NCBI RefSeq assembly: GCF_020523825.1
Contig: NZ_JAJALK010000009.1
Location: 1 to 64,000 of the forward strand
Reading direction: 5' to 3'
Origin: Methylobacterium brachiatum
GTDB lineage: Bacteria; Pseudomonadota; Alphaproteobacteria; Rhizobiales; Beijerinckiaceae
Length of the DNA: 64,000 nucleotides
Made by a program: the position numbers and the translations under genes. Below the pieces are notes generated by a model that had not been told where the DNA came from, ran no database searches, and worked only from the letters and a program-made list of their open reading frames with translations. This document shows positions 36,940 to 45,508 of this stretch, in pieces (positions within the stretch are counted from its first letter, which is position 1; each line of letters opens with the position of its first letter).

Positions 36940-38400
36940 GTGACCGCGGGCGTCGACAGACACGAGCTGAGGCAGATCATCGCCGGCCTGACCGAGGGCG
37001 TGATCCTGGTCGAGCCGGACCAGACGATCACCTGGGCCAACGACGCCGCCCTGGCCATGCACGGCGCCGAGAGCCTGGAGGAGCTCGGCGAGACCGTCGA
37101 CGCCTACCGGGACCGGTTCTCCGTCCGCTACCGCAACAACCGGCCGCCCGAGCATTACCCGATCGAGCGGGTGGTCCGGGGCGAGACCTTCCACGACGTC
37201 ATCGTCGAGGTGGTGCGCACCGACCGGCCCGACGTCGCCTTCGTCCATTCCCTGCGCAGCCTGGTCGCCACCGACCGGGCCGGGCAGCCGAGCTGCCTCG
37301 CGCTGATCCTGCAGAACGTCACGCCGCAATTCGAGGCCGAGGAGCGGTTCGAGAAGACCTTCAACGCCAACCCGGCGCCGGCCGTGATCACCCGGCTGTC
37401 CGACCTGCGCCACGTCAAGGTCAATGCCGGCTTCCTGGAGATGACCGGCTACACCCGCGACGGGGTGATCGGGCGCAGCGTCTACGAGGTCGACGTGCTG
37501 GCCGAGGCCAAGCAGCGCGAGCTCGCCGTGACGCGGCTCAATGCCGGCCAGACCGTCCCGCAGATGGAGGCCTGCCTGCGTCTGCCGGATGGCGGCTCCC
37601 GCTTCGTCATCGTGGCCGGCCAGCCGATCGAGATGGGCGAGGAGCCGTGCATGCTCTTCACCTTCGCGGATCTGGAGCTGCGCAAGAAGGCGGAGACCTC
37701 CCTGCGCCAGAGCGAGTCGCGCTTCGCCACCGCGTTTCGGATGACGCCGGTGCCGACGCTGCTGGCCCGGGCCGACGGCTTCACCGTCACGGCCGTCAAC
37801 GAGGCCTTCCCGCGGATCTTCGGCTACGGCCAGGACAAGGCCGTCGGGCGCTCCGCCGAGGAGATGGGCCTGTGGATCTCGGATGCCGCCCGGGCGAAGT
37901 TCGAGGCCACGGTCCGGCGCGCCGGCTACGTCCTCGGCCTCGAGACCTGCATGCGGCACGAGGACGGGACCGAGATCGACTGCCTCGTCTCGGCCGAGCG
38001 GGTGGTGATCGGCGAGGACGATTACGTCCTGGCGGTGCTCCAGGACATCACCGAGCGCAAGCGCTCGGAGCGCGAGCTGTTCACCGCGATCGAGACCGTG
38101 ATGGCCGATACCTCGTGGTTCAGCCGCGGCCTGATCGAGAAGCTCGCTGGCCTGCGGCATCCCGGGCGCGACAGCGCCGACGAGGGTGTGCAGAGCCTCA
38201 CGGTCCGGGAGCGCCAGATCCTCGGCCTGGTCTGCGCCGGCCTGTCGGACGAGGCCATCGCCAAGCGGCTGAACCTGTCGCGCAACACCGTGCGCAACCA
38301 CGCCGCCGCCCTCTACCGCAAGCTCGGGGTCCACAAGCGCACCGAGGTGATCGTCTGGGGCCGGGACAACGGCTTCACCACGCGGGAAGCTAGTACATAA
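36940..38400 (+). CDS. Multi-PAS LuxR-type transcriptional regulator
   Basis: A 486-residue soluble regulator from a GTG with GGAG upstream. Three PAS domains occupy about residues 8-130, 135-255 and 260-375 (landmarks: GLTEGVILVEPDQTITWAND; AGFLEMTGYTRDGVIGRSVY; VNEAFPRIFGYGQDKAVGRS). A GerE-type helix-turn-helix is at about 420-478 (LTVRERQILGLVCAGLSDEA). There is no kinase or receiver domain and no LOV cysteine motif. It probably senses a small molecule, redox state or another PAS protein directly and regulates transcription. The frame is open to 36853 but those Arg-rich residues are not protein-like. Confidence 0.82.
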   Translation: MTAGVDRHELRQIIAGLTEGVILVEPDQTITWANDAALAMHGAESLEELGETVDAYRDRFSVRYRNNRPPEHYPIERVVRGETFHDVIVEVVRTDRPDVAFVHSLRSLVATDRAGQPSCLALILQNVTPQFEAEERFEKTFNANPAPAVITRLSDLRHVKVNAGFLEMTGYTRDGVIGRSVYEVDVLAEAKQRELAVTRLNAGQTVPQMEACLRLPDGGSRFVIVAGQPIEMGEEPCMLFTFADLELRKKAETSLRQSESRFATAFRMTPVPTLLARADGFTVTAVNEAFPRIFGYGQDKAVGRSAEEMGLWISDAARAKFEATVRRAGYVLGLETCMRHEDGTEIDCLVSAERVVIGEDDYVLAVLQDITERKRSERELFTAIETVMADTSWFSRGLIEKLAGLRHPGRDSADEGVQSLTVRERQILGLVCAGLSDEAIAKRLNLSRNTVRNHAAALYRKLGVHKRTEVIVWGRDNGFTTREAST

Positions 38401-38698
38401 GTCGAGGAATACCGGTACGAACGTACCATTGATCTGAACAAAACAGACCCCATCTGCGGCTCAGCCAAGACGAGACCGCGAGAAACCTGAATTTCGAAGT
38501 CGACGCCGTCCCGGGGCAACCCCCGGTCCGGTGCCGGGTTCACCCACCAGAGCCATCGGCCCATCGACCGGCGACGCCGCGAAGGACCGGGCTCCTTACT
38601 CTTCGCAGAAGTCCGACGCGAAACCCGGGATCTCGCACCACGCGTAGACCGGGCCGAGCGGCGCACACCCACCGCACCAGTCCAGCAGGAGAGACACC
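38401..38698. other. Intergenic region upstream of the CsbD cassette
   Basis: No gene recognised. It contains a CCGGTACGAACGTACC-like symmetric word near 38,411 and must hold the promoter of the CsbD-type cassette. No confident -35/-10 pair was seen. Confidence 0.35.
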
Positions 38699-39046
38699 AT
38701 GGTTGATACGGATCGCGTGACGGGAGCCGCCAAGGAATTCGTCGGCAAGGCGCAGGGCGCCGTGGGCGACCTCACCGGCTCGAAGAGCGACTCGGTCGAA
38801 GGCCGTTTCCGCGAGGCGCAGGGCTCGGCCGAGAACCTCTACGGCCAGGCCAAGGACACCGTCCGGCACGTCGCCGACGAGGCCGGCCACTATGCCGAGG
38901 ACGCCTACGAGCATGCCGGCGACTACGCCCGCCGGGGCACCCGCGTCGTGGCCCAGCAGGTCGAGGAGAGCCCGATCGTCGCGCTGCTGATCGCCGGCGC
39001 CGTCGGCTACGGCCTCGCCCTGCTGATGCACGCCCGCCGCCGCTGA
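38699..39046 (+). CDS. CsbD-like protein with C-terminal membrane anchor
   Basis: A 115-residue fusion-like protein. Residues 1-60 resemble CsbD (VTGAAKEFVGKAQGAVGDLT), a hydrophilic helical stress protein. The C-terminal half resembles ElaB/YqjD (DUF883) proteins: an amphipathic helix followed by the membrane segment ESPIVALLIAGAVGYGLALL and a basic MHARRR end, typical of ribosome- or membrane-associated stationary-phase proteins. GGAG precedes the ATG. It starts a cassette of five short genes in one direction. General-stress control is likely by family knowledge. Confidence 0.75.
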   Translation: MVDTDRVTGAAKEFVGKAQGAVGDLTGSKSDSVEGRFREAQGSAENLYGQAKDTVRHVADEAGHYAEDAYEHAGDYARRGTRVVAQQVEESPIVALLIAGAVGYGLALLMHARRR

Positions 39047-39084
39047 GCGCCGGCCACTCTCTCACGACGACCAGGAGTCCCCCA

Positions 39085-40005
39085 GTGACCGCTTCCCCCA
39101 GCCTCTCGACCGCGCCGCTCGCTCATACGAGCGACACGCGCACCGTCCTCCTCCACCAGGTGTCGTGGGGTGCGATCTTCGCGGGCGCCACCACGGCGCT
39201 GGTGGCGCAGGTGATCCTCAACCTGCTCGGCGTCGGCATCGGGCTGTCCAGCGTGGGCATGGACACCGCCGACAACCCGGCCGCCTCGACCCTGTCGATG
39301 AGCGCCGGGATCTGGTTCGTGGCCTCCGGCATCGTCGCCTCGCTGATCGGCGGATTCCTGGCCGGCCGGCTCTCGGGCAAGCCCGTGGGCGGCGCCGCCG
39401 GCCTGCACGGGCTGGTCTCCTGGTCGGTGACCACCCTGGTCGTCCTCTACCTCCTGACCTCGGCGGTCGGCGGGATCGTCGGCGGCGCCTTCAACGGCGT
39501 GGCCACGACGCTCGGCGGCGCCGGCAACCTCGTCGGCGGCACCGTGCAGACGGCGGCCCAGGCGGCGGCGCCGTCCCTGTCGAAGATCTCGAACCCGATC
39601 GACGGGATCGAGCAGACCGTGCGCCAGCAGGCGCAGGGCCAGGATCCGCAGGCGGCGCGCGATGCGGCCGTGGCGGCGGTGCGCGCGGTTCTGACCGGTG
39701 ATCCGGCCCAGAAGCAGCAGGCCGAGGCCCGGGCCGCGGACGCGCTCGCCAAGGCGCAGGGCATCCCGGTCGACCAGGCCAAGCAGCAGATCCAGGATTA
39801 CGAGAAGCAGTACGACCAGGCGGTCGCCACCGCCAAGCAGAAGGCCGAGGCCGCCGCCGTCGCGGCGAAGTCGGCCGCCACGCAGGGCGCCTTCTACGCC
39901 GCCCTCGCTCTGATTCTGGGCGCGATCGCCGCCTTCCTGGGCGGCCGCCTCGGCGCCCCGAAGGTCGAGACCCTGACCGAGTCCTACGCCACCCGCCGCG
40001 CCTGA
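39085..40005 (+). CDS. Membrane protein with long helical domain, function unknown
   Basis: A 306-residue protein. Three to four helices lie in the first 160 residues (VSWGAIFAGATTALVAQVIL; GIWFVASGIVASLIGGFLAG; GLVSWSVTTLVVLYLLTSAV), then a long Ala/Gln/Lys-rich coiled-coil-like periplasmic or cytoplasmic segment (about 175-275), and one C-terminal helix (FYAALALILGAIAAFLGGRL). Relatives have been annotated as PhnA-like in Methylobacterium, without evidence of a phosphonate role. It lies between two CsbD-type genes, suggesting an envelope-stress function. Confidence 0.75.
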   Translation: MTASPSLSTAPLAHTSDTRTVLLHQVSWGAIFAGATTALVAQVILNLLGVGIGLSSVGMDTADNPAASTLSMSAGIWFVASGIVASLIGGFLAGRLSGKPVGGAAGLHGLVSWSVTTLVVLYLLTSAVGGIVGGAFNGVATTLGGAGNLVGGTVQTAAQAAAPSLSKISNPIDGIEQTVRQQAQGQDPQAARDAAVAAVRAVLTGDPAQKQQAEARAADALAKAQGIPVDQAKQQIQDYEKQYDQAVATAKQKAEAAAVAAKSAATQGAFYAALALILGAIAAFLGGRLGAPKVETLTESYATRRA

Positions 40006-40075
40006 TCCCCGCGACCCCCGCGCCCGGCGCGGGGGTTCCCAGGATCCACCTTTCCACCCCAACCGGAGCGCCACG

Positions 40076-40279
40076 ATGAGCAGCACCACCGACAAGCTGA
40101 AGGGCCTAGCCAACGAGGCCGTGGGCAACGTCAAGCAGGCCGCCGGCAAGGCCACGGGCAACGACAAGCTCGTGGTCGAGGGCAAGGCGCAGGAACTCAA
40201 GGGCGAGGGCCAGCGCACGGTCGGCGAGGCCAAGGACGGCGTGAAGAGCGTCGTCGACTCCGTCGCCGGCAGGAAATGA
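40076..40279 (+). CDS. CsbD-family stress protein
   Basis: A 67-residue protein with two tandem CsbD-like helices: KLKGLANEAVGNVKQAAGKA and LVVEGKAQELKGEGQRTVGE. It is the typical short, highly charged form often induced in general stress. Its function is unknown. A CGGAG ribosome binding site precedes the ATG. Confidence 0.88.
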   Translation: MSSTTDKLKGLANEAVGNVKQAAGKATGNDKLVVEGKAQELKGEGQRTVGEAKDGVKSVVDSVAGRK

Positions 40280-40353
40280 CCCGCCCGACCTGACGTGAAC
40301 CACGGGAGCGTCCGCCCGGCCGCTCCCTCCGCCGACAACCACGGAGAACACCG

Positions 40354-40458
40354 ATGATCCGCAAGCTGCTCACCATCTTCGTCCTGCCGAAGCTGATCGC
40401 CTATGTCAGCCGCCGCGTCGCCGGCCGGTCCGCGGCCCCGTCGCGCCGCCCCCGCTGA
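40354..40458 (+). CDS. Small basic membrane-associated peptide, 34 aa
   Basis: ATG 40354 with GGAGA about eight bases upstream. The peptide starts with a hydrophobic amphipathic helix (MIRKLLTIFVLPKLIAYVSR) and ends in an Arg/Pro-rich tail (RVAGRSAAPSRRPR). The combination suggests a peripheral or single-span membrane peptide. Its good ribosome binding site and its place between CsbD and YidB-like genes favour a real gene. No family is recognised. Confidence 0.55.
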   Translation: MIRKLLTIFVLPKLIAYVSRRVAGRSAAPSRRPR

Positions 40459-40540
40459 CACCGCGCGCAGGCCCCGGGACGATCCGCCGACCGAGGTCCG
40501 CGCCCCAAGCCAGACAGGCGGACACCAGAGAGGACACGCC

Positions 40541-41023
40541 ATGAGCAAGGGTTACCCCTCGATGACCGCGTTGCTGGGCTTGCTGGCTTTGGCCGGCTAC
40601 CAGAACCGCGACAAGCTCGCCGAGCTGCTGAAGGGCCACGATCACGGGACCAGCCCGTCCCCGGTCCCGTCCGTGCCGAATCCCACGACCGCGAGCGGCG
40701 GCACCGACAATTTCGCCCGCCTCGGGGGCTTGCTGGGCGGCGCCGGTTCGGCCGGGGTCGGCGGCCTGATCGCCAACGGCCTCAGCGAGCTGGTCGATCA
40801 CTTCACCAAGGGCGGGCACGGCGAGACCGCGACCTCGTGGATCAATCACGGCACCAACCGCGACATCCCCGAGACCGATCTCGAGCGCGCCATCGGCCCC
40901 GAGACCCTCGACCACCTGACCCAGCAGACCGGGCTCAGCCGGGCGGCGCTCCTGTCGCGCCTGTCCCGCGAGCTGCCCTCGGCGATCGACCGCTACTCGC
41001 CCGACGGCCGCCTGCCGACCTGA
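40541..41023 (+). CDS. YidB-like DUF937 protein
   Basis: A 160-residue protein. An N-terminal hydrophobic helix (TALLGLLALAGYQNRDKLAE) is followed by a Ser/Pro-rich linker and a Gly-rich segment. The C-terminal half has the DUF937 motif ATSWINHGTNRDIPETDLER with ALLSRLSRELPSAID. The DUF937/YidB family has unknown function and is common in environmental proteobacteria. AGAGAGGA lies before the ATG. It ends the five-gene stress-like cassette. Confidence 0.8.
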   Translation: MSKGYPSMTALLGLLALAGYQNRDKLAELLKGHDHGTSPSPVPSVPNPTTASGGTDNFARLGGLLGGAGSAGVGGLIANGLSELVDHFTKGGHGETATSWINHGTNRDIPETDLERAIGPETLDHLTQQTGLSRAALLSRLSRELPSAIDRYSPDGRLPT

Positions 41024-41103
41024 CGTGGCGTTGACAGCGCCGCCCGCAGGCGCCACCTCCGGGGCGTAACGGCCGGGTGTGATTCTGGCCTGCGAGACGG
41101 ATC

Positions 41104-42042
41104 ATGGCGAGCGAAGCAGCGACGCGGCCCATCGTGTTCATCGATGGCGAGGCCGGCACCACCGGCCTCGGCATCCGCGAGCGCCTGGAGCGCGACGGCC
41201 GCGTCACCCTGCGCAGCATCGCGCCCGAGCACCGGAAGGATCCCGAGGCCAAGCGGGCGCTGCTCGCCGAGGTCGACCTGGCAGTCCTGTGCCTGCCGGA
41301 CGAGGCCGCCAAGGAGACGGTGGCGCTGGCCGACAGCCTGCCCGGCGGCGGCCCGCGCATCCTCGATGCCAGCACCGCCCACCGGATCGCCCCCGGCTGG
41401 ACCTACGGCTTCCCGGAGATGACCCGGGAGCAGGGCGCCGCCGTGGCCCGCGCCCGGCGCGTGGCCAATCCCGGCTGCTACCCGACCGGCGGCATCGCGC
41501 TCCTGCGCCCCCTGGTCGAGGCCGGCCTCATCCCGGCGGATTTCCCGATCAGCGTCAACGCGGTCAGCGGCTATAGCGGCGGCGGCAAAAGCATGATCGA
41601 GGATTACGAGCGGGGCAGCGCGGCGCCGTTCCTGCTCTACGGCCTCGGCTTCGCCCACAAGCACGTGCCGGAGCTGCAGCGGTTCAGCGGCCTGACCCGG
41701 CGGCCGATCTTCGTGCCGTCCGTGGGCAATTTCCGCCAGGGCATGCTGGTGAGCGTGCCGCTCCACCTCGACGCGCTGCCGGGCAAGCCCGCGGCCACCG
41801 ATCTGGAGGCGGCCCTGCGCGACTGGTATGCCGGCCAGCCGCTGGTCCAGGTGGTGACCGGAGAGGGCAGCGAGAAGATCGAGCCCGAGGCACTCAACGA
41901 CACCGACCGGCTGGAGCTGCGCGTGTTCGGCGCGTCCGAGCACCGGCAGGCGGTGCTGGTCGCCCGCCTCGACAATCTCGGCAAGGGCGCCTCCGGGGCG
42001 GCGGTGCAGAATCTCGGGCTGATGCTCGGGCTCGACGCCTGA
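41104..42042 (+). CDS. argC: N-acetyl-gamma-glutamyl-phosphate reductase
   Basis: A 312-residue enzyme of arginine biosynthesis that reduces N-acetylglutamyl phosphate to the semialdehyde with NADPH. The short (type 2) form is recognised by IVFIDGEAGTTGLGIRERLE at the N terminus, ILDASTAHRIAPGWTYGFPE, catalytic Cys125 in ANPGCYPTGG, and VSGYSGGGKSMIEDY. It probably once followed rplM-rpsI directly, as in many Rhizobiales; here about 5.5 kb separates them. Confidence 0.95.
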   Translation: MASEAATRPIVFIDGEAGTTGLGIRERLERDGRVTLRSIAPEHRKDPEAKRALLAEVDLAVLCLPDEAAKETVALADSLPGGGPRILDASTAHRIAPGWTYGFPEMTREQGAAVARARRVANPGCYPTGGIALLRPLVEAGLIPADFPISVNAVSGYSGGGKSMIEDYERGSAAPFLLYGLGFAHKHVPELQRFSGLTRRPIFVPSVGNFRQGMLVSVPLHLDALPGKPAATDLEAALRDWYAGQPLVQVVTGEGSEKIEPEALNDTDRLELRVFGASEHRQAVLVARLDNLGKGASGAAVQNLGLMLGLDA

Positions 42043-42086
42043 ATTTTCGCCGGTCCCGGGAATATCCGGGGCGGCTGGACGGTTCT
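42041..42086 (+). promoter_or_regulatory. ECF-type promoter before the sigma gene
   Basis: GAATTTT, 10 bases, GGGAATAT (42058-42065), 15 bases, GGTTCT (42081-42086). The same words with the same spacing occur before the LuxR gene at 43552. An extracytoplasmic sigma factor recognising its own promoter is the simplest explanation. Confidence 0.6.
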
Positions 42087-42159
42087 CATTCCGGGGCGCG
42101 GAGCTGCGGGGTGAGCGGCCGATGGCGGCGCGAGCGATCGATCCGGGGGGCGGCGGCGC

Positions 42160-42702
42160 ATGACGACGCTCGCCCGTGCGCGTTTCAGCCAATTGGTCCT
42201 GCCCCGCCTCGATGAGGGCTACCGGCTCGCGCACTGGCTCACCGGCAACGCCACCGACGCCGAGGACGTGATGCAGGAGGCGTGTCTGCGCGCCTACCGG
42301 GCGATCGAGACCTTCGCGGAGGGCAACGCCCGGGCGTGGTTCCTGACCATCGTCCGCAACACCGGCTATTCCTGGCTGCAGCGGCACCGGCCCCGCGCGG
42401 TGATCTTCGCCGAGGACCTCGCCCCGGAGGCCCGGGCCGCCCTGGATGCCGGGACTTTGCATGCCGAGGCGCCGGAGACCCCCGAGGCCGCCCTCATCGC
42501 CCACGACGAGGCCGGGCGGCTCGGCCGGGCGATCGAGGCCCTGCCGGTCCCGTTCCGGGAGGCGCTGGTCCTGCGGGAATATCACGGTCTCGGCTACCGG
42601 GAGATCGCCGAGGTGACGGGCGCGCCGATCGGGACCGTGATGTCCCGCCTGGCGCGGGCGCGCCAGCACCTGCTCGAACGGCTCGCGAAGGACGGGCGAT
42701 GA
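42160..42702 (+). CDS. ECF-type RNA polymerase sigma factor
   Basis: A 180-residue sigma factor with region 2 (YRLAHWLTGNATDAEDVMQE, ENARAWFLTIVRN-like segment) and region 4 (EALVLREYHGLGYREIAEVT, then GTVMSRLARARQHLLERL). No region 3 or N-terminal extension is present. It directs RNA polymerase to a small set of promoters under envelope or cytoplasmic stress. It overlaps the next gene by four bases (ATGA), the usual link with a cognate anti-sigma factor. Confidence 0.92.
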   Translation: MTTLARARFSQLVLPRLDEGYRLAHWLTGNATDAEDVMQEACLRAYRAIETFAEGNARAWFLTIVRNTGYSWLQRHRPRAVIFAEDLAPEARAALDAGTLHAEAPETPEAALIAHDEAGRLGRAIEALPVPFREALVLREYHGLGYREIAEVTGAPIGTVMSRLARARQHLLERLAKDGR

Positions 42703-43466
42703 CCGGCGACGACGAAACCCTCCTGCTGCTGAGCGCCTATGTCGACGGCGCGCTGTCGCCCGGCGAGGTCCTGGCCATGGAGCGCCGCCTCGCCGCCGAG
42801 CCGGATCTGCGCGCCCAGGCCGAGCGCCTGCGCAGCCTCTCGGGCGCCGTGCGCGCGACCCTCGCGGAGGTGCCGGCCCCCGAGAGCCTGCGCGCCCGGA
42901 TCGTCCAGAGGATCGGGTTCGCGGATCCGGAGCCTCGCCGCGCCCGGCTCGGCTCCTGGCCGGCGCTCGCCGCGACGCTGGTGGCCGGGATCGCCGTCGG
43001 CGCGTCGCTCGGCGGGGTCGTTCCCCTCGGGACCGCCGAGGCCCCGTCGCGACCGGCCGACGCCGTCCTGGCAGGCCACCTGCGCGGCCTCGCCGCGCCG
43101 CAGCCCTTCGATATCGCCTCCTCCGACGGGCACGTGGTCAAGCCGTGGTTCAACGGCCGCACGATCATCGCCCCCGACGCCCCCGACCTCTCCGAGCGGG
43201 GCTACCCGCTGGCCGGCGGCCGGATCGACATCGTCGACGGCAAGCCGGTGCCGACCCTGGTCTACCGCCACGACCGGCACGTGATCAGCGTCACCGTGGT
43301 TCCCGCGACCGGCGATGCGCCGGCCGGCGAGGAGCGCCGCGACGGGACGTTCATCGAGCGCTGGAGCGCCGGCGACCTCACCTACTGGGCGGTGTCGGAC
43401 CTCAACGCCCGGGACTTGCGGAGCTTCGTCGCGCTGTACCGCGACCGGACCGCCCGGCCGAAATGA
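42699..43466 (+). CDS. Membrane anti-sigma factor
   Basis: A 255-residue protein. The N-terminal part (LLLLSAYVDGALSPGEVLAM) is the helical anti-sigma domain, without an HxxxCxxC zinc motif. A single transmembrane segment is at about 87-110 (SWPALAATLVAGIAVGASLG), and the rest is an extracytoplasmic domain (about 120-255) with the strand-rich RIDIVDGKPVPTLVYRHDRH segment. It should hold the sigma factor at the membrane until a signal acts. Translational coupling to the sigma gene supports this. Confidence 0.88.
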   Translation: MTGDDETLLLLSAYVDGALSPGEVLAMERRLAAEPDLRAQAERLRSLSGAVRATLAEVPAPESLRARIVQRIGFADPEPRRARLGSWPALAATLVAGIAVGASLGGVVPLGTAEAPSRPADAVLAGHLRGLAAPQPFDIASSDGHVVKPWFNGRTIIAPDAPDLSERGYPLAGGRIDIVDGKPVPTLVYRHDRHVISVTVVPATGDAPAGEERRDGTFIERWSAGDLTYWAVSDLNARDLRSFVALYRDRTARPK

Positions 43467-43467
43467 C

Positions 43468-43513
43468 GAATTTTGCCGGCGCCCGGGAATATGTGCGCGG
43501 CGACGCGGGTTCT
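43468..43513 (+). promoter_or_regulatory. Second ECF-type promoter, before the LuxR gene
   Basis: GAATTTT, 10 bases, GGGAATAT (43485-43492), 15 bases, GGTTCT (43508-43513). It is a near copy of the block at 42041, placed two bases after the anti-sigma stop codon, implying that the LuxR gene is a target of the same sigma factor. Confidence 0.6.
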
Positions 43514-43551
43514 TCATCGCGTCAGCTCTACCGCTCCGACGGGGGTCGCGC

Positions 43552-44229
43552 ATGATTGCCTTGACCGACCGAGACCTGAACCCGGCCTGCGGGTCCGGCG
43601 CCCCGCGATCCGCCCGCGAGGCGGTCCCGGTGGAGGCCGCGCTCTGCTGGCTGATCGACCATTTCGAGCAGGGCATCGCCGTGACCGACCGATCCGGCCA
43701 CCCTTTCTTCCTGAACGGCGCCGCGCAGGCGCTGATCCGCCGGGGCCTGCTGCGCCTTCGGAACGGGTGCCTGTGCAGCGCCACGCCCGAGCACGGCGCG
43801 GCGCTCGGCCGGCTCATCGCCCGCTGCGCGGTCGGCGCCGGCGGCTCGATCCGCCTGGTGGGCGAGACCGGCACGCTCCTGATCGCCGCCTGCGCGATCC
43901 CCGGGAACACCGTGCTCCTGCGCATCATCGACCCGGATTCCGCGCCGCTGCCGGATCCGGGCGCGCTGCAGGATCAGTTCGGCTTCACCCCCGCGGAGGC
44001 CGCCCTGGCCACCGACATCCTGGCCGGGAACGACCTCGCGGCGAGCGCGGCCCGGCGCCGGATCACCCTGCACACGGCCCGCGCGCATCTGCGCCGCCTG
44101 TTCGAGAAGACCGGGACCCGCCGGCAGGCCGCGCTGATGCGCCTGCTGCTGCTCTGCCCCCAGCCGGTCCCCGCGGCCACCCACGCGGGGCAAGTCGCAT
44201 TGAGATCTCCGCATTGTTCAAACGCGTGA
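43552..44229 (+). CDS. LuxR-type regulator with PAS-like N terminus
   Basis: A 225-residue protein. Residues about 25-130 look like a minimal PAS-like sensor (ALCWLIDHFEQGIAVTDRSG, HPFFLNGAAQALIRRGLLRL). The C-terminal 65 residues are a LuxR/GerE-type helix-turn-helix (FGFTPAEAALATDILAGNDL, then HTARAHLRRLFEKTGTRRQA). Such proteins commonly follow ECF systems in Rhizobiales. Its promoter resembles that of the sigma gene, so it is probably a second tier in the same response. The ribosome binding site is GGGGGTC-like. Confidence 0.82.
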   Translation: MIALTDRDLNPACGSGAPRSAREAVPVEAALCWLIDHFEQGIAVTDRSGHPFFLNGAAQALIRRGLLRLRNGCLCSATPEHGAALGRLIARCAVGAGGSIRLVGETGTLLIAACAIPGNTVLLRIIDPDSAPLPDPGALQDQFGFTPAEAALATDILAGNDLAASAARRRITLHTARAHLRRLFEKTGTRRQAALMRLLLLCPQPVPAATHAGQVALRSPHCSNA

Positions 44230-44312
44230 TGCGGCAATTTTCAGATAGATCCACGCTCTCATCTGTCGATACGCGGTATTCAATCCGTATCACTTCAGAC
44301 AGAGAGCGGGAA

Positions 44313-44540
44313 ATGATCTTGGATATTCTGAAATCCCTCCAGGCGCGTCGTGCGGCGGCGCGTAACTACCGCATCCTTTCCGTCCTGGACGACGCCGTGC
44401 TGTGCGATGTCGGCCTGGACCGACGCACGCTGCGTGCCTTCTGCGACAACGGCTGCCGCCATCACGCCGCCACCGGAAGCAGGCCCGGCACGGGCCTGGC
44501 GATCCCGATGCCCGGGGGCCTCGCGCCAGCTCTGCGCTGA
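44313..44540 (+). CDS. DUF1127-like small protein
   Basis: A 75-residue protein. LKSLQARRAAARNYRILSVL followed by DDAVLCDVGLDRRTLRAF is a recognisable DUF1127 domain, although the usual Arg at the end is replaced by a Cys/His-containing tail (CDNGCRHHAATG). DUF1127 proteins bind RNA or regulate phosphate and stress responses in some alphaproteobacteria. GAGCGGGAA precedes the ATG. Confidence 0.65.
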   Translation: MILDILKSLQARRAAARNYRILSVLDDAVLCDVGLDRRTLRAFCDNGCRHHAATGSRPGTGLAIPMPGGLAPALR

Positions 44541-44821
44541 GGTCGGCTTCAACTTGGGCGTCTTACGAAACCTGTCGTCCGGGATATCGAGCGCTTCTCG
44601 GACACGGGATCAGCCAATGGATCGCTCCCCGAGGTCGGACCATCGAGCCCTGGCGCAAATCAACATCAAAAAGACGATTGGCATTATCCGCTCGGCCCCT
44701 CCGTCCGAGCCTACGGACATGATGTCCCGCAAAGGAAATTAGGATCGGTGTTTCTTCGACCGCCCTGTCGCCGCCACCTTTGTCGTCGACAGCGTGCCCC
44801 TCCGATCCGCGAGGCGACAGC

Positions 44822-45508
44822 ATGTCCTTCCTGCACGAACTGCCCATCGGCGACTTCGTCGCAAATTACGGCTACATCGCACTCTTCGTCATCATCACGC
44901 TGGAGAGCGCCGGTCTTCCGCTGCCCGGCGAGACGGTTCTGCTCACCTCGGCGGTGTACGCCGGCAGCACTGGCAACTTGAATATCGCCCTCGTCGTGGC
45001 CGTTGCTGCGACCGCCGCGATCGTGGGCGACAACGCGGGCTACTGGGTGGGACGTCGGTGGGGCCTGCCCCTGCTCATCAGCAAGGGCCACCTGATCGGC
45101 CTCGACCACAGTCGGCTCAAGCTCGGCCAATATCTCTTCCGCCGGCACGGCGGCAAGATCGTGTTCTTCGGCCGCTTCACCGCGATGCTTCGCGCCTACG
45201 CGGCGGTGCTCGCCGGGGTGAACCGTCTCGACGCGCGCCGCTTCATGGCCTTCAACGCGCTCGGCGGCGTCGCTTGGGCCTCGATCATGGGCGTCGGCGC
45301 TTACTTGTGCGGACGCTCGATCGAGAACGTCATGGGACCGGTCGGCCTCGGGCTGCTGGCCTTTGTCCTCCTCGGAGCTGTGGCGTTGTGGCTTTTCATG
45401 CGACGGCACGAGGCTCGCCTGATGCGTGCTGCGGAGGCGGCGATTCCGGGGCCGCTGGTGCCGGAATCGACGGCAGAGGTAACGGCTCCGCGGACGGTCA
45501 AGGCGTAG
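44822..45508 (+). CDS. DedA-family membrane protein
   Basis: A 228-residue protein with about five hydrophobic segments. FVIITLESAGLPLPGETVLL, GDNAGYWVGRRWGLPLL and FGRFTAMLRAYAAVLAGVNR are classic DedA motifs; the Glu and the two Arg are essential in Escherichia coli homologues. DedA proteins are proton-dependent and now linked to undecaprenyl-phosphate or phospholipid flipping. There is no operon partner. Confidence 0.88.
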   Translation: MSFLHELPIGDFVANYGYIALFVIITLESAGLPLPGETVLLTSAVYAGSTGNLNIALVVAVAATAAIVGDNAGYWVGRRWGLPLLISKGHLIGLDHSRLKLGQYLFRRHGGKIVFFGRFTAMLRAYAAVLAGVNRLDARRFMAFNALGGVAWASIMGVGAYLCGRSIENVMGPVGLGLLAFVLLGAVALWLFMRRHEARLMRAAEAAIPGPLVPESTAEVTAPRTVKA

